Positions 17,180 through 22,721 of a stretch of DNA of 33,798 nt are shown piece by piece. The notes below the pieces were generated by a model. It was not told the origin of the DNA and made no database searches. It saw only the letters and a list, made by a program, of their open reading frames with translations. The stretch spans positions 1 to 33,798 of the forward strand of contig JAJRWS010000266.1 of the NCBI GenBank assembly GCA_024276705.1, written 5' to 3'. Both the position numbers and the translations under genes were made by a program. The stretch comes from Planctomycetota bacterium (GTDB lineage Bacteria; Planctomycetota; Planctomycetia; Pirellulales; Lacipirellulaceae). Within the stretch, counting starts at the first letter, position 1, and every line of letters begins with the position of its first letter.

Positions 17180-17488
17180 ATGTCGATCGTACGCGTTGGA
17201 GCCACGGAGCAGTATTCCGAAAATTGGGATACCATCTTTACCAAGGGTAAAAAGAAAACGTCGAGCAAAAGCAAGCAGGCAGTAAAAAAGAAGCCACGGC
17301 CTAAACAGTCGCTGAAGAAAAAGCCCGCGCCGAAAAAGAAATCTGCGGGGAGGAAGACCAAGGCCCCATTGACGAAGGGGCGAAAATCGGCCAAAAAATC
17401 GCCAAAAAAGAAGACGGTGGCCAAGAAGACGAATACCAAGAAGACGAAGGCCAGGAAGAACGCTAAGAAGAAATCCAGCAGGAAATAA
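17180..17488 (+). CDS. Lysine-rich histone-H1-like protein
   Basis: A 102-residue very basic protein. The first about 27 residues (MSIVRVGATEQYSENWDTIF) are of ordinary composition and look like a short conserved head. The rest is almost wholly Lys, Ala, Pro, Thr, Ser and Arg in KKxxPKK, KKTxxKK and AKK patterns, like the tail of eukaryotic H1 and of bacterial H1-like nucleoid proteins. DNA binding and nucleoid compaction are therefore plausible. GGAG at 17167-17170 is 9 bases before ATG 17180; an in-frame ATG at 17165 overlaps that site, so I prefer 17180. Its head resembles a planctomycete conserved protein, from memory. Confidence 0.75.
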   Translation: MSIVRVGATEQYSENWDTIFTKGKKKTSSKSKQAVKKKPRPKQSLKKKPAPKKKSAGRKTKAPLTKGRKSAKKSPKKKTVAKKTNTKKTKARKNAKKKSSRK

Positions 17489-17544
17489 TCGGCCAAGAGA
17501 CTTGCAATGCGAAAGGCCTCCGGCAAGGTGTGGCCCGATTATTT

Positions 17545-17576
17545 CCCCGAGAAACCCCCAGCTCTGCCGGTGGAAC
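17545..17576. repeat. REP-like fragment upstream of the selenoprotein gene
   Basis: CCCCGAGAAACCCCCAGCTC followed by TGCCGGTGG. A related CCCGAGAAAACCGCCGGCTT followed by TGCCG lies at about 26975-26999, and the tail matches the CCACCGGC-TCT-GCCGGTGG hairpin at 2185. It ends about 25 bases before the selenoprotein ATG. Confidence 0.45.
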
Positions 17577-17600
17577 CTCACTTTATAAACCAGGAGTAGG

Positions 17601-17828
17601 ATGATGAAGGTCCGCATAGAATACTGCTCGTTGTGAAATTACGAACCCCAGGCGGTCAGTTTGGCGGCCAAATTATTAGTGGAATTCAAGCAAAAGATTG
17701 CCGGTTTGGAACTCGTCCCATCCGGCGGAGGTTGTTTTGAAATCGACGTGGATGGGAAGCGTATTTATTCCAAGCTCGAAACCGATTCCTTCCCTGACGA
17801 GGAAGAAATCTTGAAGCGGCTCGGTTGA
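17601..17828 (+). CDS. Rdx-family (SelW/SelT/SelH-type) selenoprotein with in-frame TGA
   Basis: A 75-residue thioredoxin-fold protein read through an in-frame TGA (17634-17636) as selenocysteine, giving EYCSLUNYEPQA: a CxxU redox motif near the N-terminus, exactly where Rdx proteins have CxxC or CxxU. Codons after the TGA stay in frame and carry other family marks: LAAKLLVEFKQKI, LELVPSGGGCFEI (the ELxPGxGGxFE-type strand), VDGKRIYSKLETDSFP (family: IxSKxETGRFP) and EEEILKRLG. AGGAG at 17592-17596 precedes ATG 17601 by 4 bases and ATG 17604 by 7, so 17604 may be the true start. The downstream stop TGA is 17826-17828. Substrate unknown. Ordinary ORF calling misses this gene. Confidence 0.85.
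17634..17674 (+). promoter_or_regulatory. Candidate bacterial SECIS hairpin after the UGA
   Basis: After the UGA, AGUUUGG (17658-17664) can pair with CCAAAUU (17668-17674), including one G-U, leaving the 3-nt loop CGG. The loop begins 28 bases after the UGA and has G residues, within the loose spacing and loop-G rule for bacterial SECIS elements. The stem is short and was found by eye; a folding program might prefer another structure. Confidence 0.35.
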
Positions 17829-17834
17829 TGGTAA

Positions 17835-18398
17835 TCACGCTCGCGACAGATACTCGCCCGTGCGGGTATCGATTTTGATCGTTTCGCCTTCTTTCAAGTA
17901 TTCGGGAACCTGGACGATCAGGCCCGTCTCGAGCGTTGCCGGTTTGTTGCGAGACGTGGCCGAGTTGCCTTTGATGCCGGGATCGCAGCCGGTAACCTTC
18001 AGTTCCACCGTGGTGGGCAGTTGCAAACCGACGCAGCCACCGTTGTAGATTAGAGCCAGCAGGCCTTGGAGATCTTCGGTGATGTATTGCATTTCGTGTG
18101 ACACATCGCCCATGGTAAGCGAGTATTGATTGTAGTCTTGCTGGTCCAGAAAATGGACCTGGTCTCCGTCCGTGTACATCAGGGTAACTTCGCGGCGTTC
18201 AAAATCGGCTTCCTCCAGATTATCAGTGCCTTTGCAGGAAAAGTCGGTTTTTTGCCGCGTTACCAGATTGCGGGCTCGGAATTTGTACAGCGTAGCTCCA
18301 CCTCGAGCGGAGGGAGTCTGCACGGAGATGGACTCGACGATCAGGGGGGCGTTTTTTTGTTTTAGGATTGCGCCTGTTTTAATGTCTTTTGCGAGCAT
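17835..18398 (-). CDS. efpL: Elongation factor P-like protein EfpL (YeiP)
   Basis: A 187-residue paralogue of EF-P with the three-domain layout of YeiP/EfpL. The domain I tip is SVQTPSARGGATLYKFRARN, with Arg32 where EfpL has Arg and many EF-Ps have a modified Lys. Domain III has GIKGNSATSRNKPATLETGL and IVQVPEYLKEGETIKIDTRTGEYLSRA, nearly the YeiP consensus. EfpL relieves ribosome stalling at prolines and other motifs. The gene converges on the selenoprotein gene with 6 bases between their stop codons. Confidence 0.88.
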   Translation of the reverse strand: MLAKDIKTGAILKQKNAPLIVESISVQTPSARGGATLYKFRARNLVTRQKTDFSCKGTDNLEEADFERREVTLMYTDGDQVHFLDQQDYNQYSLTMGDVSHEMQYITEDLQGLLALIYNGGCVGLQLPTTVELKVTGCDPGIKGNSATSRNKPATLETGLIVQVPEYLKEGETIKIDTRTGEYLSRA

Positions 18399-18442
18399 CG
18401 TCGAATTACGGATTGAGATTAAGAGTAGGATTAAGATGAAGC

Positions 18443-18477
18443 GTAGCCGTTCGTGGCCAGAGGTAGCGAACGGCTAC
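18443..18477. repeat. REP-like hairpin with 11-bp perfect stem at a gene end
   Basis: GTAGCCGTTCG (18443-18453) pairs with CGAACGGCTAC (18467-18477) over a 13-base loop. The TAG stop of the 177-aa gene (minus strand, 18474-18476) lies inside the right arm. It is between that gene and efpL on the same strand and could modulate read-through. It resembles REP-type palindromes. Confidence 0.7.
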
Positions 18478-19007
18478 AGGACTTCTCCGGAGGCGGGGTC
18501 GAAGGTTAGGCCCTCCGTGAGTGTTGCCAACGCATCAACAACGGTCAACAGGCAGGTGGGATCGAGCATATCCAGGGGGCCGTCGTCATCGGGGAAATCC
18601 TCTTTGAGAGAGAATGCATCGCCGCCGCCAAAAGGGGCTGCCGTGGAGTTCCCGCCAGTTTTGCGTTCAAAGTGGGCTACGTCGAGTCGAGCATTGGCGA
18701 TCATGAGTTGCTGCAACTGTTCGGCGGGCAGTTGGCTTTGCAATTCTTTCGCCCATTCCAGATTCTGTTCGACCACCGCGGCGCCCGTTTCATAGCTCAC
18801 TTCAACCGCGGCGTGGTCTTCTTGAGATTCCACCAGGAGCGAGGCGAAGAGGCCGTCGTCATCGGCGGCCAGATTCTCCAGTTGAAGCCGGCCACCCGCT
18901 TTGAGCAACGCGTCCTCGACTTGAGAGAGTGTGGGACGTCGAGTGTGAGGAAACAGGATAAAGTAGGTTTCTCGCCAGAGTAATTCGTCGGATTTGCTGC
19001 TGGACAT
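18474..19007 (-). CDS. Conserved-looking hypothetical protein, 177 aa
   Basis: I do not recognise this protein. It has no signal peptide or membrane segment and is acidic. It starts MSSSKSDELLWRETYFILFP and has an alpha/beta look (SQVEDALLKAGGRLQLENLA, LFASLLVESQEDHAAVEVSY), a helical middle (NLEWAKELQSQLPAEQLQQL), a Gly/Asp-rich stretch and a hydrophobic end (LLTVVDALATLTEGL). AAGGAG on the coding strand 6-7 bases before the ATG is a strong ribosome-binding site. It follows the 79-aa gene by 21 bases, so it is probably in an operon with it and proC. The stop codon lies in a REP-like hairpin. Confidence 0.7.
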   Translation of the reverse strand: MSSSKSDELLWRETYFILFPHTRRPTLSQVEDALLKAGGRLQLENLAADDDGLFASLLVESQEDHAAVEVSYETGAAVVEQNLEWAKELQSQLPAEQLQQLMIANARLDVAHFERKTGGNSTAAPFGGGDAFSLKEDFPDDDGPLDMLDPTCLLTVVDALATLTEGLTFDPASGEVL

Positions 19008-19028
19008 GCGTGCTCCTTCCTAACGCGT

Positions 19029-19268
19029 TTACCATGACTGGTCGTCTGAGTCCAGAGAGCCGAGCCCACCTTGCCACTGTTCCAGTTGCTGGATAATGAT
19101 ATCCCGCTCTTCGGTGTTAGCCCAAACCGATTCTCCCTGTTCCAGACGAATTTCGTAACTACCCTCACGAACACAGCCCTCTTCACCACAAAAGTGCGGA
19201 GTCGCCGCGACCCACATGATCCGGTAGAGGGGAATGAATTTGTCGTCGATGTTACAAAGGATCGACAT
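19029..19268 (-). CDS. Small hypothetical protein, 79 aa
   Basis: Unrecognised 79-residue protein, MSILCNIDDKFIPLYRIMWV and then AATPHFCGEEGCVREGSYEI. It has three Cys (5, 27, 32) with CGEEGC as a possible metal or redox site, and an acidic, Gln-rich C-terminus. AGGAG 8 bases before the ATG supports translation. It lies 15 bases after proC and 21 bases before the 177-aa gene, all on the minus strand. Confidence 0.65.
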   Translation of the reverse strand: MSILCNIDDKFIPLYRIMWVAATPHFCGEEGCVREGSYEIRLEQGESVWANTEERDIIIQQLEQWQGGLGSLDSDDQSW

Positions 19269-19283
19269 GGATACCGCTCCTGC

Positions 19284-20114
19284 CTATGGGTTGCCTAACT
19301 GAATGGAACGTCTGGTAGCCGCTTCAACGGCCGCTTGAAACGCCGTGGAACCACCGAGTTTCGTCAGTGCATCAAGACCGGCCAGGGTGGTGCCACCGGG
19401 GCTGGTGACCTGGTCGCGCAGCTCCGCCGGCGCAAGTTTTGTGACAAGTATCATTTCCGCCGCCCCCCGAACGGTTTGAGTGGCTAATTGCAGGGACAAA
19501 TCGGCTGGCAACCCCATCGCCTGGCCACCTTGTGCCAACGCTTCGATCATGCTGTAAACAAACGCTGGCCCCGAACCGGAGAGGCCGGTGACGGCATCGA
19601 GCTGCTGCTGGTCGACTTCCCACGCCGAGCCAACGCTTTCCAGGATTTTTCGTACCAGCCGGCCATCCTCTTCCGTGGCTGTTGGCCCACGGCTGTAGCA
19701 ACTGGTGCCACAGCTGATCAGGCAGGGTGTGTTGGGCATCACTCGGATCAGGCGTGTCTTGGGGGGCAGACCGTGCGCCAGTCGAGACAATGGAATTCCC
19801 GCTGCGATAGAAACCAGCAAGTGTCCGGGAGTTACCATGGAAGCGATTGACGTTAGCACCTCGGCCATTTTTTGCGGTTTGACTGCTAGCACCACGATGT
19901 CCGCGTCCGCCAGCACCTGCCGGTTCTCTTCGCATATCCGTGCTGCGGGTACCATGGCGGCAAAGTGCTCGCGTGCTGCTGCTGCTGGATCGCTGGCCAC
20001 CAGGCGACCGGCAGCTATCAGGCCTGATTCCATGCAGCCTTTGGCCAATGCGGTTGCCATCCGGCCCGCTCCAAGGAAGCCAACAGTTTGGTCGATGGGT
20101 TGCAAGGTAATCAC
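19284..20114 (-). CDS. proC: Pyrroline-5-carboxylate reductase
   Basis: A 276-residue enzyme catalysing the last step of proline synthesis (NAD(P)H-dependent reduction of pyrroline-5-carboxylate). The Rossmann start is TVGFLGAGRMATALAKG; then VVLAVKPQKMAEVL, RVMPNTPCLI, and the C-terminal signature LDAVTGLSGSGPAFVYSMIE and LRDQVTSPGGTTLAGLDAL. The frame is open to 20729, but that part is antisense to the next gene. No ATG fits the family N-terminus, so the start is GTG 20114 or TTG 20105. It probably leads a minus-strand operon with two small unknown genes. Confidence 0.93.
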   Translation of the reverse strand: MITLQPIDQTVGFLGAGRMATALAKGCMESGLIAAGRLVASDPAAAAREHFAAMVPAARICEENRQVLADADIVVLAVKPQKMAEVLTSIASMVTPGHLLVSIAAGIPLSRLAHGLPPKTRLIRVMPNTPCLISCGTSCYSRGPTATEEDGRLVRKILESVGSAWEVDQQQLDAVTGLSGSGPAFVYSMIEALAQGGQAMGLPADLSLQLATQTVRGAAEMILVTKLAPAELRDQVTSPGGTTLAGLDALTKLGGSTAFQAAVEAATRRSIQLGNP

Positions 20115-20430
20115 GTGGATTTGCGGTGTGAGATTGAAGGGTGAGGTCGAAGGCAGGCACTGCTGGCAAATGCAGTGGGCAGTATCTATCGTACGACATC
20201 GCGCTCTGGACGACAATTCCATCCGGTTTGCTGGGGAAATCGGCGGGGATGGAGAATGGCTGCAGCCAACTCCTCTGGACAAAGGAGTTCCGTTTTGACA
20301 CACTCCGCCGCCTGTTTGACACACTTCTGGCGAAATGATTGCCGGAAATGTCAGTTGCCCTATTGTGGCGGATGCCCACCGCATCCGTCGAACGCTCCGA
20401 CTTTTTGGTGAGTCGTTAGGAGGAAAAGCC

Positions 20431-20967
20431 ATGGTGGTTTTACGTCTTTTCATTGCTTGTTTGGCCTGTTTTTGCTTGTGGGTGGTCCCAATCCAGGCAA
20501 CGGCACAGTTGTTGAACCGCCCCACGAGTGCAGGGACCGATAAGACCGCCCAGGGTGCAGGTGTGATTACGGCACAAGTGTCAGGAAAGGAATCCAAGGA
20601 TTCGTCGGCTGTCAAGCAGACCAACTGGTACAGTGTGCCCATGCCTAAAATCACGATGCCGAAAATAGAAATACCCCGGTTTAGCATGCCATCATTCATG
20701 GCATCAGACAGCAAGTCCTCGACCGCCAAGCCGTCGATGTTTGCTCCCTTGACCGCAGGCGCTCATAAAATCAGTGATGGATCCAAGAAAGCATGGGAAG
20801 GTGCGAAGGACATGCTTCGATTTGGTCGAGGGCAGTCGAAAAAGCCAATGCCCCAGTCCACTTCGGTAAAAAGGCCCTCCCTGTGGGAGCGAATGTTCAC
20901 GCCCAAGGAGCCGGAAGGTCCCAGGACCGTTGCGGAATGGATGGCCCAGCCTCGACCCGATCTCTAA
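20431..20967 (+). CDS. Secreted hypothetical protein, 178 aa
   Basis: Unrecognised protein with a clear signal peptide (MVVLRLFIACLACFCLWVVP, cleavage near IQATAQ). The mature part is basic and low in complexity, with a PMPKITMPKIEIPRFSMPS stretch of xMPKI-type repeats, then Ser/Lys-rich sequence, a short helix (KISDGSKKAWEGAKDMLRFG) and an EWMAQPRPDL end. A strong AGGAGG (20418-20424) precedes ATG 20431; earlier in-frame starts lack this. Two TTGACACACT copies (20295-20304, 20316-20325) lie upstream and may include a -35 box, though no clear -10 follows. Followed after 11 bases by a lipoprotein gene. Confidence 0.65.
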   Translation: MVVLRLFIACLACFCLWVVPIQATAQLLNRPTSAGTDKTAQGAGVITAQVSGKESKDSSAVKQTNWYSVPMPKITMPKIEIPRFSMPSFMASDSKSSTAKPSMFAPLTAGAHKISDGSKKAWEGAKDMLRFGRGQSKKPMPQSTSVKRPSLWERMFTPKEPEGPRTVAEWMAQPRPDL

Positions 20968-20978
20968 GGAATGCCTCA

Positions 20979-21233
20979 ATGGATTACATTACTCCTCTAC
21001 GGCGGCAGGCTGACAGGCTGGTCTTCGGTTGCTTGACTCTGTTTAGAGCTACGGGGCTTGTAGCTGCGGGGCTTGTCGTTGCGGGGCTTGTCGTTGCGAG
21101 TGGCTGCCAAGGTTTAAGCAGTTCATCGCTGATTCCTGGGTTGGCCGAATCGCGGCGTGAGCGGCAAATCGTCCGCCAGGCGGAAAACGATCCGTTCCCA
21201 TCACCAGGCGATGTCGGAATCCTGTCTGAGTGA
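20979..21233 (+). CDS. Small predicted lipoprotein, 84 aa
   Basis: An 84-residue protein. A long hydrophobic signal made partly of repeated GLVVA (encoded by CGGGGCTTGTCGTTG copies around 21054-21098) ends in the lipobox VASGC. The mature part is only about 40 residues, with a basic SRRERQIVRQAE segment and DPFPSPGDVGILSE. AAGGA (20966-20970) is 8 bases before the ATG. It follows the 178-aa secreted gene by 11 bases and is probably co-transcribed with it. Function unknown. Confidence 0.65.
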   Translation: MDYITPLRRQADRLVFGCLTLFRATGLVAAGLVVAGLVVASGCQGLSSSSLIPGLAESRRERQIVRQAENDPFPSPGDVGILSE

Positions 21234-21249
21234 AAAAGGAGCCCCTTTT
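21234..21249 (+). terminator. Weak candidate terminator after the lipoprotein gene
   Basis: AAAAGG (21234-21239) pairs with CCTTTT (21244-21249) directly after the stop codon. The stem is short and AT-rich with only four T residues, so this is a weak candidate. Confidence 0.25.
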
Positions 21250-21321
21250 CCACTTTGGCCGACAGGCTCATAATCGTAGGCATATCCTTTCACTCTGTCG
21301 CTTCACGATTGCTGGCCTGCC

Positions 21322-22593
21322 ATGCCCAAGCCCAACTCGCCCCTATCCAAGCTGCCATCGATTCATGAGCTGATCAGGCACCCACAGGTGCAGACCGTGG
21401 TGAATCGCATCAATCACTCGACTCTCGCGGAACGAGCCGCTCAATTTTTAGAAGAGCTGCAATCGTATCTACGCCGGCGTGCCGAACAGACGCCGAATAT
21501 TCAACAAATCGCCGAGCGTTTTGCCCGCCATTTGTTGGGACATGGTGATACGGGAGCTCTGGTAATGAATGCAACGGGGGTGGTGATTGGGGCGGAATTT
21601 GTGGTGCCGCCCTTAGCGGAAGCCGCAGTCCAGGAAATCGTTCGTTTAGCGAGTGAGTATCACCTTGCTCCCAGTCAGTATCAGGTATGGCCGAATGGGG
21701 CCGAGCAAAATGGTATTGGACAAAATGGTGCCGGGTCGGCGCAAGTTGGTATGGAGTGGGCGAAGCAGTTGGACCAGTTGCTGCAGGAATGCACAGGTGC
21801 TGAATCGGCATGGGTCGCCTCCAGTACGGCCAGTGCTCAATTGTTGATTCAAATGGCCTTGGGGGATACATGCGAAGTGCTGTTGGCGGGGCCCGCGGGG
21901 CTTGTCGACTCGGCAACCTTGGGACTGGCAGGCATTGCACCGATTTCAACACGACTGGCAGGGGAAAATAGGATCGTGCTGGTCGAGGGAACCGGCATGC
22001 TAGGAGGCCCTGCTTGTGGTATTATTCTGGGGCAGCGAAAGCGGGTCGATAAGTTGCGCCACCACGCTGCGGCACCCATGTTGGCTGCCAATTCACTAAC
22101 CTGTGCCGCGCTACGGGCGACGCTCAATCTTTACCGAACGGAACAGCTTCCTGTACACCAGATTCCCATTCTGCAATTGCTGTCAGCACCGTTGGATAAT
22201 TTACGTCAGCGCGCTGAGCGTTTAGCGCCACTCATGCAAGAATGCGCTGCCGTTGCGGAAGCCGAGTCGGTCGAGGGAGATTCCCCCTGGTGCCAAATGG
22301 GGCCGGAGGATGAGCCAGCCAGTGGTGCCTCGCTGCCAGCCAGTGGTGCCTCGCTGTCGGCCAGTGGTGCCTCGCTGTCGGCCAGTGTTTCCTCGCTGTC
22401 GGCACCTACCTGCTCCATTGCGTTGCGGCCAGCGGCGGAAGGCCCAGAGGCAGCCAGATGCTTACTGCGTAGCCTTCGAAGCGGCCAACGTCCCGTTCTG
22501 GCCCGTTTGGCCAATGAGCGAGTCATGCTTGACATGCGTTCGGTTTTTCCACGATGGGACCAGGCATTGGTCGCCGCAGTGGAACAAGCTTAG
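21322..22593 (+). CDS. SelA-like protein lacking the PLP lysine and part of the PLP core
   Basis: A 423-residue relative of L-seryl-tRNA(Sec) selenium transferase. The N-terminal domain fits SelA (LSKLPSIHELIRHPQVQTVV, AERAAQFLEELQSYLRRRA), as do VMNATGVVIGAEFVVPPLAE (SelA: INLTGTVLHTNLGRAxL), LLQECTGAESAWVASSTASAQLL, and MLGGPACGIILGQRK with LTCAALRATLNLYRT. Where SelA has SGDKLLGGP, this has EGTGMLGGP (222-230), so Gly225 replaces the PLP-binding Lys. About 85-90 residues of the PLP domain are also missing before that point. A 21-bp repeat adds a Ser/Ala-rich insert at 332-359. The ORF is intact, so a non-catalytic role or early decay are both possible. Confidence 0.7.
   Translation: MPKPNSPLSKLPSIHELIRHPQVQTVVNRINHSTLAERAAQFLEELQSYLRRRAEQTPNIQQIAERFARHLLGHGDTGALVMNATGVVIGAEFVVPPLAEAAVQEIVRLASEYHLAPSQYQVWPNGAEQNGIGQNGAGSAQVGMEWAKQLDQLLQECTGAESAWVASSTASAQLLIQMALGDTCEVLLAGPAGLVDSATLGLAGIAPISTRLAGENRIVLVEGTGMLGGPACGIILGQRKRVDKLRHHAAAPMLAANSLTCAALRATLNLYRTEQLPVHQIPILQLLSAPLDNLRQRAERLAPLMQECAAVAEAESVEGDSPWCQMGPEDEPASGASLPASGASLSASGASLSASVSSLSAPTCSIALRPAAEGPEAARCLLRSLRSGQRPVLARLANERVMLDMRSVFPRWDQALVAAVEQA
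22315..22398 (+). repeat. 21-bp tandem repeat in the SelA-like gene
   Basis: Four 21-base units (22315, 22336, 22357, 22378) sharing GCCAGTGGTGCCTCGCTG; the third and fourth begin TCG instead of CCA and the fourth has two more changes. They encode PASGASL, PASGASL, SASGASL, SASVSSL. The length keeps the frame. Absent from normal SelA proteins. Confidence 0.95.
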
Positions 22594-22721
22594 GCGCGCG
22601 CAAGTGTTTTGCTGGCAAGGTGTTGCAGTAAAATGTGAAAATAGTCCGATCTTGCCGGTTTTTACAGCGTACTGTACTATTACGCCACGGACTATCAATA
22701 ACTTTTAGCCAGAGGATAAGC

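Noticed and set aside
17634-17636. Reading the TGA as a nonsense mutation or sequencing error in a CxxC gene
   Set aside because: Its placement at the CxxU position, the intact frame afterwards and the good ribosome-binding site favour Sec; kept as the alternative in the finding.
20115-20729. N-terminal extension of the proC frame
   Set aside because: It lies antisense to the 178-aa secreted gene and its strong ribosome-binding site; ProC begins at TVGFLGAGRM.
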